Shown here one piece after another: positions 16,802 to 25,017 of a stretch of 64,000 nt of DNA. The stretch is from Nitrospira sp. ND1. GTDB taxonomy: Bacteria; Nitrospirota; Nitrospiria; Nitrospirales; Nitrospiraceae. The stretch lies in the NCBI RefSeq assembly GCF_900170025.1, contig NZ_FWEX01000006.1, forward strand, positions 2,509,236 through 2,573,235, written 5' to 3'. A model generated the notes under the pieces. The model ran no database searches. It saw only the letters and a program-made list of their open reading frames with translations, and was not told where the DNA came from. The position numbers and the translations under genes were made by a program. How positions within the stretch are numbered: the stretch's first letter is position 1; each line of letters opens with the position of its first letter.

Positions 16802-16930
16802 TTAGCGCCGTCTCCGCACTCGCACGGGCTGCCGCCGCTGGATCCAGTCCCAGATGAGGGTGCCGATGACCAGCGCGGGAAGCGCCAACAGCCAGACATA
16901 CCAGCTTGTCCAGAGCGCGGGGTCGTGCAT
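16802..16930 (-). CDS. 42-residue single-helix membrane protein
   Basis: A short frame starts at an ATG with a good GGAGG site eight bases upstream on the minus strand. The product has one membrane helix (WYVWLLALPALVIGTLIWDW) and a very basic tail, RRQPVRVRRRR, so the C-terminus should face the cytoplasm. Such miniproteins often bind and modulate larger membrane complexes, but no partner is evident. The frame extends upstream to 17044, but the added residues look non-coding. Confidence 0.6.
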   Translation of the reverse strand: MHDPALWTSWYVWLLALPALVIGTLIWDWIQRRQPVRVRRRR

Positions 16931-17200
16931 GATCGTTCCTCCAGTGTGTCTGGCAGGGAATAGAGCAAGCACCATACCGTCGTGCATTGTTCCGAGGGAT
17001 TGCGCCGCAAACCGTGAAACCTCCGGCGATTCGCATAGATGCAAGGTTATGGCGGCGATGTTTCCTGTCGCAAAGCGCGCCAGGCAAATTTTGCCGTCGC
17101 ATAAACCTCACAATACGTGACGCCATTCCCACAGGTGCCGGATGGAGACAATCTGAGGAGGTCTACGGAGCCGATACATCCGAGCACGGAGTCAGCTCGT
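16931..17200. other. Intergenic region, nothing recognised
   Basis: It lies upstream of the 42-residue membrane protein gene and downstream of the AEC transporter gene. The small gene's promoter should be here. I see no other feature. Confidence 0.35.
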
Positions 17201-18115
17201 TTACCCTAACAGCAGCCAGATGAGTTGCGGCAGCCAGGGCAGCAACGCCACGCCGACGCAGATCGAGAGGGCGACAATCGAGGTGACGAGGTCTTCGTCC
17301 AATCCCGTGTCGGTTGCGAAAATGACCGCCGTCACGGCGGACGGCATGGCGGAGACAAGGATGACGATCGCCCGTTCCATGCCTGCAAGGTCGAGCCCAT
17401 AGGCAACCGCAAACCCGAGTAGCAATCCGCCGACCATCCGCATGCCCACCCCAAGCAATGCCAAGGCCCAGGTTCGACGTACGGCCGAGAAACTGATCGA
17501 CAGGCCCAGCACCAGACTCGCCAGGGGTGTCGTGGTGAGGTGGATGGGGGTGAGTGCATCGTGGAGCCAGCCGGGAAGATGGAGTCCAAGCAGGGTGAGC
17601 AGCAGGCTGAGGCAGAGGGCCCAGAGCGGCGGAGACGACACAAACCGCCGCATGGCTGATCGGGCGGTGGTGCCCTTCGCCCCGTGCCAGACCGCCAGCC
17701 CATAAATCACCGTGAGTGTCAGCGTCGTCTGCCCCAGGTCGAACAGGATCGCCTGCGCCAGTCCCTTGTCACCGAGGGTTGCGAGGACGACGGGATAGGC
17801 GAAATAGACGGAGTTGATACAGCCGGTGCCGAGGAGAAATCCCCCTCGTGTGGCGCGGGGTAGATGCAGCAGGCGGGCGACCGGCCAGGAGCAGAACAGC
17901 ATCGAGAGGGTCACCAGGCAGGCGGCCAACGGTAACTTCCAGGCTGTGGGGGCAAAGACCACTCGATCCAGTGACACCAATATCGTGGCCGGCAGGCTGA
18001 TCGAAAAGACGACAAAGGCCAGACGTTCCGCATGGATTCTCCCGAGCAGGCCGGATGACCGGAGCAGCGCACCGAGCAGGAAGATGGCGATGAAGGCTTG
18101 GAGGGTGGCGGGCAT
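17201..18115 (-). CDS. AEC-family transporter (auxin efflux carrier type)
   Basis: The 304-residue membrane protein has about ten hydrophobic helices in two similar halves, as in AEC permeases, which export or import small organic acids such as malate. Family features include the N-terminal FIAIFLLGALLRSSGLL with an early ISLPATILVSL helix, GTGCINSVYFAYPVVLATLG mid-protein, and a C-terminal LVSAMPSAVTAVIFATD. The substrate cannot be inferred. It is divergent from the MFS gene at 18214, with promoters in the short gap. Confidence 0.8.
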   Translation of the reverse strand: MPATLQAFIAIFLLGALLRSSGLLGRIHAERLAFVVFSISLPATILVSLDRVVFAPTAWKLPLAACLVTLSMLFCSWPVARLLHLPRATRGGFLLGTGCINSVYFAYPVVLATLGDKGLAQAILFDLGQTTLTLTVIYGLAVWHGAKGTTARSAMRRFVSSPPLWALCLSLLLTLLGLHLPGWLHDALTPIHLTTTPLASLVLGLSISFSAVRRTWALALLGVGMRMVGGLLLGFAVAYGLDLAGMERAIVILVSAMPSAVTAVIFATDTGLDEDLVTSIVALSICVGVALLPWLPQLIWLLLG

Positions 18116-18213
18116 CGACGGGAGGGTAGCAGAAAACCCGTTCGAAGAGGAGGTGCGTCGTCCGACTGATCCCCGCGTCTTTTTCTATGCGCCTGAACGG
18201 CGGGCCTGCTACC

Positions 18214-19452
18214 ATGGCCCATCCCATGACGCACCCGGAGAGCTCAACACAACCGCGGCAAGCGGCGGTCTTCTTTATCCTTGTCACGGTCGTGCTCGAC
18301 ATGTTGTCGTTCGGGATCATCATTCCCGTCCTGCCGAAACTGGTCGAAGAGTTTCTCGGCGGCGATACCGCGCAGGCCGCGGAAATCTACGGGCTGATGG
18401 GCACGTCCTGGGCCTTGATGCAGTTCGTCTGTTCGCCGATTCAAGGCGCGCTGTCCGATCGCTTCGGGCGGCGTCCGGTCGTGCTTCTCTCCAACCTAGG
18501 GCTCGGTCTCGATTTCATTCTCATGGCGCTGGCGCCCAGTCTCGCCTGGCTCTTTGCAGGCCGGGTGATCTCCGGCATCGCCTCATCGAGTTTCAGCACG
18601 GCCGGTGCCTACATCGCCGATGTGACGCCGCCGGACAAACGCGCGGCTGCATTCGGCATGATGGGGGCCTCGTTCGGTCTCGGGTTTGTGTTGGGTCCTG
18701 CCGTGGGTGGGCTGCTGGGCGCCGTCGATCCCCGCTGGCCCTTTTGGGGCGCGGCGGCGACGAGTCTGCTCAACGCCTGTTACGGGTTCTTTGTGCTCCC
18801 GGAATCGCTCCCGATGGAGAAGCGGGCGCCGTTCCGCTGGAAACGGGCCAATCCGGCCGGCGCGTTGATGCTGTTGCGCTCACATCATGAGCTGTTCGGT
18901 CTGGCGACGGCGAACTTTCTGATGAACCTGGCCCACGGGGTGTTGCCCAGTGTAGCGGTGCTGTACCTGGGGTATCGGTATGGCTGGGGGCCATCGGCCG
19001 TGGGGTTCACGCTCGCAGCGGTCGGGGTCTGCGCCATGGTTGTGCAGGGCACGCTGGTGAGGCCGATCACGGCGCGGCTGGGAGAGCGGCGCACGTTGAT
19101 CACCGGGCTGCTGTGCGGGGCCACCGGTTTCGCCATCTATGGACTCGCGCCTACACCGCTCATCTATTGCTTAGGCATTCCAGTGATGGCGTTTTGGGGA
19201 CTCGCCGGTCCGTCCGCGCAAATGTTTATGACGCGCCGCGTGAGTGCGTCCGAGCAGGGACAATTACAAGGCGCCATTGCCAGCTTGACCGGCATCGCCG
19301 GCTTGATCGGCCCCACGCTCTTCACGCAGACCTTCGCCGCGTTCATCGGCCCGCAGGCCGACTGGCACCTGCCGGGGGCGCCCTATCTGTTATCCACGAC
19401 GCTGTTGCTGATCGGGGCAGGTATCGCCTGGCGGGCGACCAGAGCCGTCTGA
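18214..19452 (+). CDS. MFS efflux transporter, TetA-like
   Basis: The roughly 412-residue protein has the twelve-helix MFS build with the drug/proton antiporter signatures: motif A after helix 2 (GALSDRFGRRPVVLLS) and motif C in helix 5 (GASFGLGFVLGPAVGGLLG). The N-terminal helix FILVTVVLDMLSFGIIIPVL is characteristic of TetA/TCR-type exporters. It could expel a drug or a natural metabolite; no regulator gene sits beside it. The ATG at 18214 is preferred to 18187, as the extra residues precede the family's usual start. It ends four bases before the convergent TPR gene. Confidence 0.8.
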   Translation: MAHPMTHPESSTQPRQAAVFFILVTVVLDMLSFGIIIPVLPKLVEEFLGGDTAQAAEIYGLMGTSWALMQFVCSPIQGALSDRFGRRPVVLLSNLGLGLDFILMALAPSLAWLFAGRVISGIASSSFSTAGAYIADVTPPDKRAAAFGMMGASFGLGFVLGPAVGGLLGAVDPRWPFWGAAATSLLNACYGFFVLPESLPMEKRAPFRWKRANPAGALMLLRSHHELFGLATANFLMNLAHGVLPSVAVLYLGYRYGWGPSAVGFTLAAVGVCAMVVQGTLVRPITARLGERRTLITGLLCGATGFAIYGLAPTPLIYCLGIPVMAFWGLAGPSAQMFMTRRVSASEQGQLQGAIASLTGIAGLIGPTLFTQTFAAFIGPQADWHLPGAPYLLSTTLLLIGAGIAWRATRAV

Positions 19453-19456
19453 CGGG

Positions 19457-20470
19457 CTATCGGTTCCCGTGCACGGACAACTCGCGGTTGCGGTAGATTG
19501 CCAGCGCATGGGTGTCCGCATCCTGAGACTCCGTGGCTTGCCCCAGTTGCCCATAGAGATCGGCCAGGAGCGACCAGGCTTCCGCCTCGGCGGCGGTGTC
19601 GTGGACCGCTTGCGCAATCTGCAGGGCGCGTTTCCCTTGGGCGACGCGATCCTTCAGGGAGGCCTGGTCTCCATCCAGCCGCGCGAGCCGCAGTTGCATC
19701 ATGCCTTCGAACGGCAGGTGATGTTCCGCTTCCGCCAGGCTGAGGGCGTCGAGATAGGCGCTGTGCGCGTCACTGGTGTGGCCGAGCAGCCAATGGGCAT
19801 CTCCGAGCGCGACCGTGGCGGTGAACTGTTGGTCCACGTGCCGTCTCGTACGGGCCTCTTCCGAGGCCTGCTGCAAGGTGGTCAGCCCCGCGCTGTTCTC
19901 TCCCTGTGCGATCTGTAGCAACCCCAACTGCACCATCGTGTCGTTCCATCCCCGGGCATTTCTCACGCGCGTGAAGAGGGCGGCGGCCTGGGTGAGGGCG
20001 TCGCGCGATTCGTCCGATAGCCCCAACTGCGCCGAGACTCGACCGATTGCGAGCAGCGACTCGGCATGGGCGGATCGATCCGACGCCTTGGCGAACAGCG
20101 CCACCGCTTCCTTGAGTGAGGTGTGGGCCTGCTGCAGGTGACCCTGGCGTTCATCGATCCGCGCAATCTTCACCAGCGTGGTGGCGATGCCTTGGGGCTG
20201 TCTCTTCTCCCGGAATTTCGACAAGGCCAGGTTGTAATACGTCAGCGACTCCGGGAAATGTTCCTGCTGATCATGGATTGTCCCGATGCGAAGCAGTTCA
20301 TGGCCTGACAGGGTATTGGGAGATGCGGCCGGTGCGGCCGGTTCTGCGGAGAACGCCTGGTCCGCACATTGGCCGGACAGGCCCCAGAGCAGGAGAAGCG
20401 AGCAGCTGATCACGATGTGGCGAATCAGGCCTGGTTTCGAACGGTGATGGAGTGCTGACCGGTGATGCAT
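19457..20470 (-). CDS. Secreted TPR-repeat protein
   Basis: The 337-residue product starts with a signal peptide (IVISCSLLLLWGLSGQCADQ) and continues as a string of about seven tetratricopeptide repeats (SLTYYNLALSKFREK, QAHTSLKEAVALFAKA, DALTQAAALFTRV and others). It is probably a periplasmic or outer-membrane scaffold. The cysteine in SGQC could alternatively be a lipidation site. It is divergent from the CBS-protein gene and nearly abuts the convergent MFS gene. Partners are unknown. Confidence 0.8.
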   Translation of the reverse strand: MHHRSALHHRSKPGLIRHIVISCSLLLLWGLSGQCADQAFSAEPAAPAASPNTLSGHELLRIGTIHDQQEHFPESLTYYNLALSKFREKRQPQGIATTLVKIARIDERQGHLQQAHTSLKEAVALFAKASDRSAHAESLLAIGRVSAQLGLSDESRDALTQAAALFTRVRNARGWNDTMVQLGLLQIAQGENSAGLTTLQQASEEARTRRHVDQQFTATVALGDAHWLLGHTSDAHSAYLDALSLAEAEHHLPFEGMMQLRLARLDGDQASLKDRVAQGKRALQIAQAVHDTAAEAEAWSLLADLYGQLGQATESQDADTHALAIYRNRELSVHGNR

Positions 20471-20592
20471 GGCCTAAACATGCACGTGCCGGTTGCCAAG
20501 GTCAAGTCGGTGCGGTTGCATGGGCCCGGCGCTTGCCTCGCCTGTTCCGGAGGGGTAAGATCGGTCATCCCGCCATACAGAGAGGAGGTGCC

Positions 20593-21363
20593 ATGTCTAC
20601 GACACGCGCGACTCCCAAACGAGCCCGGATCTCCCTCGACCGCAGCATCGAGCGTTTACGCAAGCAGTTGGCCGATCTGGCCGCCTATCTTGGCAGGGGC
20701 CTTCCCACCCGCAGCCTGGAAGAGTTCGATCAGGACACCGAAAACCTCATTGCCGAATTGCTCGGGGATACCTCCGAGCTGCTTGAGGCGTATGAATATG
20801 CCGAGTTCGGCGAAGCGGCCGGCTTGGTGAATCTGACAGATGAAGCACCGGAAAGCGCCGGTGTGGAGAGTCAGCGACAGCGCCTCTTGCAACGCAGTCG
20901 GGTGCTGGAAAGTTGCATTGCCGAACTCGAAGCCCGACGCGCTGCCGAACCGAAACAGTCACAAGCCAGCCGGCAGACCCTCATCGGTCCTCAGGTCGCC
21001 GAGCATATGTCGTCCGAGATCCGTAGCCTGTCCCAGGATGCCAGCCTCAAGGACGCTGGTCAGGCCATGGAGAAATGGAAACTGGGCTCGCTGTTGCTGA
21101 CCGACAAGCAGGCCTATGTCGGGTTCATCACCGATTCAGACCTCGCCCGCGCAGTGGTCGCCAGGGGGGTGGATCCTGCGACGGGGGTCAACGTGTATAT
21201 GCGAAGGCCGGTGGTGTCGATCGCCGGCGACCGTCCGATCATCGAGGCGGTGCGCATGATGAAGGATCAGGCCACGCGGCATCTGGCGGTCACGCAGGAT
21301 GGCTCGATTATCGGCGTGATTTCTGTGTCCAACATTCTGCGGTACTACTCGGGCGTGGTGTAG
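20593..21363 (+). CDS. CBS-pair protein with a new N-terminal domain
   Basis: The 256-residue protein joins an uncharacterised helical domain (about residues 15-110) to two CBS motifs (about 130-256: MSSEIRSLSQDASLKDAGQA and YMRRPVVSIAGDRPIIEAV). CBS pairs bind adenine nucleotides and regulate a partner. The N-terminal domain is shared with the stand-alone protein at 26096-26488: both have F-x-x-FD-x-x-TE, then a Y-x-YA-x-x-GEA-x-x-LVNL core and a QQRR/LQRSRVL helix. The start follows AGAGGAGGTG. A family B hairpin lies just after the stop. Confidence 0.8.
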   Translation: MSTTRATPKRARISLDRSIERLRKQLADLAAYLGRGLPTRSLEEFDQDTENLIAELLGDTSELLEAYEYAEFGEAAGLVNLTDEAPESAGVESQRQRLLQRSRVLESCIAELEARRAAEPKQSQASRQTLIGPQVAEHMSSEIRSLSQDASLKDAGQAMEKWKLGSLLLTDKQAYVGFITDSDLARAVVARGVDPATGVNVYMRRPVVSIAGDRPIIEAVRMMKDQATRHLAVTQDGSIIGVISVSNILRYYSGVV

Positions 21364-21383
21364 CCGGACAGTGTGACCATCAC

Positions 21384-21504
21384 GGGATGGTCAAAAAGGC
21401 TGTCAGCAAGGCCGCAGCGAGTGAGGGGCCGAGGCGTACCCTCAAGGGTACGTTGAGGGTCCGAGCGATGCGAGAACGCAGCTGGCGGGCTTTTTCAACA
21501 TCCC
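21384..21504. repeat. Family B hairpin repeat, copy 1
   Basis: This 121-bp element starts 21 bases after the CBS gene stop. Its ends (GGGATGGTCAAAAAGGCTG and GGGCTTTTTCAACATCCC) pair with each other, and each strand offers a GC stem followed by a T run, as in a bidirectional intrinsic terminator. The interior is nearly identical to the copy at 36592-36714 (CCGCAGCGAG, GGGGCCGAGGCGTACCCTC, GTACGTTGAGGGTCCGAGCG), including an inner GTACCCT/AGGGTAC hairpin. Confidence 0.85.
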
Positions 21505-21523
21505 AGGCAAAAGGAGGCGGGAT

Positions 21524-21883
21524 ATGGGCCCGACGAAAGCAATCGTTCAAGGACAGTCGCTCCACGAAGCCGTGAGCGGCAAACTGATACGGGACGGATT
21601 TACGAGCCAGCAGGCGATGGAAGATTACGTGCGGCAGCACTATATCGTCATGCCGGTACGCGACAATGCCGGACAGCCCTGGCAGTTGGACGGGAAACCG
21701 GTCTACTGTCTGCACGGTGTGCAATACGAAACGGTCGATGACCAGAAGGTGCATCTTTCCCGATGCCCGGATTGCGGCGGCATGGGGATCAGGGCGGATG
21801 AACTCACGGTCGATTCCGACTGTATTCGCTGCACCGCCTGTGGCCATGAGTTTGATGCGCGGTTGGAGATGATGGAGACATAG
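21524..21883 (+). CDS. Zinc-ribbon protein
   Basis: The 119-residue protein ends in a four-cysteine ribbon, CPDCGGMG and later CIRCTACGHEFD, expected to bind one zinc ion. The N-terminal 80 residues (LHEAVSGKLIRDGFTSQQAM, then YIVMPVRDNAGQPW) form a small mixed domain I do not recognise. It may bind nucleic acid or protein. An AGGAGGCGG site precedes the ATG. It is flanked by a family B hairpin upstream and a family A hairpin downstream, so it is probably a separate transcription unit. Confidence 0.7.
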   Translation: MGPTKAIVQGQSLHEAVSGKLIRDGFTSQQAMEDYVRQHYIVMPVRDNAGQPWQLDGKPVYCLHGVQYETVDDQKVHLSRCPDCGGMGIRADELTVDSDCIRCTACGHEFDARLEMMET

Positions 21884-21887
21884 GAGA

Positions 21888-21983
21888 GGGGCCTGCCTGC
21901 TCAGTGTCTTTTGCTCGCGCAACGCGCGGCCTTAGAAGGCCCTCGTTGGACGCGCGCAGTGAGACACCGAGCAGGCAGGCCCC
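21888..21983. repeat. Family A hairpin repeat, copy 2
   Basis: The 22-base arms (21888-21909 and 21962-21983) pair at 21 of 22 positions; their sequence, GGGGCCTGCCTGCTC and onward, is unrelated to the arms of copy 1 past the first bases. The enclosed core (21910-21961) is almost identical to that of copies 1 and 3. It begins four bases after the zinc-ribbon stop. Confidence 0.85.
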
Positions 21984-22015
21984 AGACAGAAAAGAGAGGG
22001 CTATCAGCGATACGC

Positions 22016-22085
22016 TCTTATTCCCCGCGAGATACGTTTCACGTCTTACGTGTGACGCTTCACGCTCGACGCTTCGCGATTGATC
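22016..22085. repeat. Family C repeat (degenerate, inverted copy)
   Basis: Phrases such as GCGAGATACGTTTCACGTC, then TGACGCTTCACGCTCGACGC, are the reverse-strand form of the GTGAAACGTGAAGCGTATCTCGT motif seen near 37.2, 46.1 and 58.8 kb. The motif is a mosaic of short near-repeats rather than one exact unit. Confidence 0.5.
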
Positions 22086-22206
22086 TGCCTTCCGGAGGAG
22101 TAAGAAGAAATTCAGCGACAGGAATGAGAACCGGTTATACTCAGCGCCTGCTCCTCATAAGAGGAGGCCACGTGGGTCATACTAGAATCGGAAAGGGACG
22201 AAGGAC

Positions 22207-22782
22207 ATGGCAGGTGCAACGGTGACTCGGCCACGCAAGAAGGCTCCGCAGCAGAACAAGAAGGCGCCTGCGAGAAAACCCAAGAAGGCTCGTGTGCAGG
22301 AGCCGTCCGGTGCGGTGATCGTGCTGTCCGGAGCCACGCCGCTTCGCCGGCAGAAGGCCGCGGAGGTATTGGCCGAAGAACTGCAATTGGACCTGGCCAG
22401 CGTGGATTTGTCGGCGGTGGTGAGCAAACACGCCGGCGAAACTGAAAAAAATGTCAATCGCGTGTTCGACATGGCAAACCGCCATGGGTCGATTCTTTTT
22501 TTCGATGAGGCCGACGCGCTCTTTGGCAAGCGCACCCAGGTGCATGGCGCGCACGATCGGTACGTAAATGCCGAGGTATCCCATCTGATTCAGTGCATCG
22601 AAGACCACCAGGGCCTTGTCATCCTGACGAGTAACGGAAAGAGCCGCATTGAAGAAGCCTTCTCGCCCGAGAAGCCGGTGATTGTGCTGGGCGGAGCCTC
22701 AAAGAAAAAGACCGCAACCAAGCCAAAGCCGGCGGCTAAGTCCGCACCCATGCCCAAGAAGAAGGTGGCAAAGAAGGCGTGA
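22207..22782 (+). CDS. Degenerate AAA protein with histone-H1-like tails, copy 1
   Basis: Residues 36-150 of this 191-residue protein match a bacterial AAA ATPase core (AAEVLAEELQLDLASVDLS, GETEKNVNRVFDMANRHGSI). The P-loop is replaced by SGATPLRRQK (41-50), losing the Walker A lysine and glycines. Walker B is kept (FFDEADALFGKR, 98-109). The fold stops just after sensor 1 (LTSNGKS), so the lid and arginine finger are absent. Both ends are Lys/Ala/Pro-rich, like histone H1 or nucleoid proteins (KKAPQQNKKAPARKPKKA; KPKPAAKSAPMPKKKVAKKA). It is probably a non-hydrolysing DNA- or RNA-associated protein. The next gene overlaps it by four bases. Confidence 0.75.
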   Translation: MAGATVTRPRKKAPQQNKKAPARKPKKARVQEPSGAVIVLSGATPLRRQKAAEVLAEELQLDLASVDLSAVVSKHAGETEKNVNRVFDMANRHGSILFFDEADALFGKRTQVHGAHDRYVNAEVSHLIQCIEDHQGLVILTSNGKSRIEEAFSPEKPVIVLGGASKKKTATKPKPAAKSAPMPKKKVAKKA

Positions 22783-23255
22783 GCAGGGGCACGGTGTCTG
22801 CAGGGATGGTACTCCCATTGCGATCACCGCGTGAGGGGCTTGGGGGTTACGTCATCCTCCCTCGGCTTATCGATAAGGTGCGGCTCCATGCGTTGGGCGC
22901 GTTGCCATCGGACTATGTGCGGAATTTATTGAAGCCAGGGCTTACCCTTGATGGCAGGTTCCTGAAATTCACCGGACTCGCTGCCGACGCGCTGCAAGGC
23001 GCAATATTGTCATCGCCAACAGACGAACTCGTCTTGGCGTGGGTCGATCAACATGCGGCAAACCATTCAGATGCCGAGAAACAGGCATGGTCAGAGAAGG
23101 CGGCTGCTTTTCGTCCGGATCCTCGCGTGGCTAAATTTTTGATGGCGAGCCTCCCTGCTCTCGCAGCCAGCTTGGATATCACTGCTTATACCCTCTTTGA
23201 TTTGATTGATATGGACGAAGGGCGCCTACCGATTCCGCCGAATCCGGCGACCTGA
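22779..23255 (+). CDS. DUF5069-family protein
   Basis: The 158-residue protein matches DUF5069 from memory of the family: LRSPREGLGGYVILPRLIDK near the N-terminus, then KPGLTLDGRFLKFTGLAADA and ILSSPTDELVLAWVDQHA. The family is conserved in several phyla and has no known function. It starts at a GTG overlapping the stop of the degenerate AAA gene by four bases, so the two are probably translated together; whether they interact is unknown. Confidence 0.75.
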   Translation: MSRGTVSAGMVLPLRSPREGLGGYVILPRLIDKVRLHALGALPSDYVRNLLKPGLTLDGRFLKFTGLAADALQGAILSSPTDELVLAWVDQHAANHSDAEKQAWSEKAAAFRPDPRVAKFLMASLPALAASLDITAYTLFDLIDMDEGRLPIPPNPAT

Positions 23256-23292
23256 AGTGGGCGGACCGGTCAGAGTTGGCCGCCTCGCTTCA

Positions 23293-23541
23293 TCACGGTA
23301 GGGATGCAATGAGGGCCATTTTCGTGGCCCGATCCAGTGACTTGATGGCGGCTTCGCGTTGTAAGGCGGCTCCCTTGCTGTCGAGTGATTCGATATACCG
23401 GACCGTGAACGGTCCGCGGCGTTTCGTGTATTTTGCCCCCTTCCCGGTCGCATGCGCCTTCATGCGCCGTTCCAAATCATTCGTGATCCCGGTGTAGAGA
23501 CTGCCGTCGATACACTCCAGGATGTAGACAATCCAGATCAT
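23293..23541 (-). CDS. GIY-YIG nuclease-family protein
   Basis: This 82-residue protein is a stand-alone GIY-YIG domain of the UvrC/Slx1-type small family: VYILECIDGSLYTGITNDLERRMKAH provides the paired tyrosines and the catalytic arginine (split here by the 20-residue limit: YILECIDGSLYTG then ITNDLERR), and KSLDRATKMALI the conserved C-terminal helix with lysine and arginine. Such proteins are widespread, with few known functions in DNA processing. The start at 23541 (MIWIVYILEC) fits the family better than the longer frame to 23598. It converges with the DUF5069 gene. Confidence 0.8.
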   Translation of the reverse strand: MIWIVYILECIDGSLYTGITNDLERRMKAHATGKGAKYTKRRGPFTVRYIESLDSKGAALQREAAIKSLDRATKMALIASLP

Positions 23542-23625
23542 GTGGTGTGACGCCGGGGTCTCCGTGCCCAGGGAAGGTCCTTCGCCTGGCTGGCTCATGA
23601 TAGCGAAAAAGATCCGGCGTGGCGA

Positions 23626-23841
23626 CTATTTGGGGAAAGCGTGGGGGAAGTCGAGCACCAGTCTTGAAAGGATGGCCGCCAAGACGAGGGCTGAGGCCAG
23701 TGCCACGATCAGGAACTTGCGGTCTTTGCGCACCGAATCGTGGAATCGATATCTGCTGGATCTGTGTAGAGACTGACTTGCCACGCGGCCGTACCTCTGG
23801 AGTCTATGAAATGGCCCGTGCACTATGCCTGGCTGATGCAT
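23626..23841 (-). CDS. Possible small single-helix membrane protein
   Basis: A 71-codon frame ends in a clear membrane helix (KFLIVALASALVLAAILSRL) preceded by a basic stretch, as in small inner-membrane proteins. The first 35 residues look poor in coding signal and no strong ribosome site is seen, so the true start may be internal or the frame may be chance. No family is recognised. Confidence 0.3.
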   Translation of the reverse strand: MHQPGIVHGPFHRLQRYGRVASQSLHRSSRYRFHDSVRKDRKFLIVALASALVLAAILSRLVLDFPHAFPK

Positions 23842-24014
23842 AGGCTGGAATAGGGGTTTTCCTGAAAGGCTCTGGAATTATTACTGTCTCGAAGTTATTC
23901 GGTCCTGTTCACTGTTCTGCATACTCGTCCGATGAGTCCCCGGTATCGAGCTGAGTTCCTGCCGATGTGGCCCTGATTGACAGCTCAGTCGGCGGCCACG
24001 TAGCGTACCCATTC
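23842..24014. promoter_or_regulatory. Upstream region of the 24.0-24.9 kb genes
   Basis: No gene is seen. The region likely carries promoters for the small membrane frame on the left and the 24015 gene on the right; no clear -35/-10 pair was identified. Confidence 0.2.
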
Positions 24015-24362
24015 ATGTCTGAGGCAACGATGATCGATCGAGAACTCGCCGCCGCTGAAGTTGCGTGGACACAAGGCAATGCAGGCAAGGCGCGGGTCTG
24101 CGCGCGGCGGGCTGTGGCGCTGGCCGCCGCAGCCTGGTGGGCGCGCTCTGGCCGCTCACTCCGGCACGGTGATGCCCTGGAGCATTTGCGCCGGATTCAG
24201 CAGCAGGAGGCCTTCCCATCGCCTGTCCAACAGGCGGCGGAGCGATTGACCACCGCCGTAACCAAGCGGCATGACGCGCCCTTTACGAGTGATCCGATCG
24301 GGGACGCCCGGTTGATTGTGGGCTACCTTGCCGCGGCTACAACGGACCGGCGGCTTGCTTGA
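24015..24362 (+). CDS. Unknown helical protein
   Basis: The product of about 115 residues is mostly helical and alanine-rich (AEVAWTQGNAGKARVCARRA, ALEHLRRIQQQEAFPSPVQQ), ending in a helix DPIGDARLIVGYLA. It may be a small HEPN-like or TPR-like domain protein, but the typical HEPN RxxxxH is not evident. The ATG at 24015 is preferred to 23967. It lies just before the gluconokinase gene on the same strand, possibly in one operon. Confidence 0.5.
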   Translation: MSEATMIDRELAAAEVAWTQGNAGKARVCARRAVALAAAAWWARSGRSLRHGDALEHLRRIQQQEAFPSPVQQAAERLTTAVTKRHDAPFTSDPIGDARLIVGYLAAATTDRRLA

Positions 24363-24429
24363 CGGTTGGCCCCGGCGGGTGGAACAGCGCCTATCTCGTC
24401 CAGCCGCAGGTCGAACGAAGTGGAGGGTT

Positions 24430-24933
24430 GTGGTCATTCTGGTCATGGGCGTATCGGGAGCGGGGAAGACGACGATCGGCCGTCGCTTGGCGGACGAATT
24501 GGGCTGGCAGTTTTCCGACGGCGATGACTTCCATCCGGCAGCGAATCTCGAGAAGATGCGGAATGGCCATGCGCTGACGGATGTTGATCGTCAGCCCTGG
24601 CTGGAGCGGATGCATGCTGCGATCGTCGATCGGATCAGTCGGAACCAGCCGGCGGTGCTTGCCTGTTCCGTCTTGAAGGCGAGTTACCGCGCGATCGTGG
24701 AGGAGGGCTGTCGCGCACATTTGCGACTGGTCTACCTGAAAGGTAGCTTCGATTTATTCCATCAACGCCTGATCCACCGCCGGGATCATTTCATGCCCCG
24801 GGAATTGTTGGCCAGTCAGTTTGCCGTCCTTGAAGAGCCGGCCGATGCCCTGGTGATCGACGCGGCTCTCCCGCCGAACGAGATCATCCGGCAGATCCGT
24901 CTCGGTATTCCGGTTGACGCGGCGAAACACTGA
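24430..24933 (+). CDS. gntK: Gluconokinase
   Basis: The protein phosphorylates gluconate to 6-phosphogluconate, feeding the pentose phosphate pathway. It shows the family pattern: P-loop MGVSGAGKTTIGRRLADEL, the substrate loop FSDGDDFHPAANLEKMRNGH, PWLERMH, and ACSVLKASYRAI followed by the lid region HRRDHFMPRELLASQF. The start is uncertain: the GTG at 24430 gives 167 residues, the usual length, but the GGAGGG is very close; an ATG at 24445 would leave the P-loop at the very N-terminus. Confidence 0.85.
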   Translation: MVILVMGVSGAGKTTIGRRLADELGWQFSDGDDFHPAANLEKMRNGHALTDVDRQPWLERMHAAIVDRISRNQPAVLACSVLKASYRAIVEEGCRAHLRLVYLKGSFDLFHQRLIHRRDHFMPRELLASQFAVLEEPADALVIDAALPPNEIIRQIRLGIPVDAAKH

Positions 24934-25017
24934 GGACGGATCAGGCTGCGAGGCCGGAAATCATGTGTCCCGTTCCGACAACGCGATCGTGGCGTTTCCT
25001 TTTCCATCCAGTCCCGA

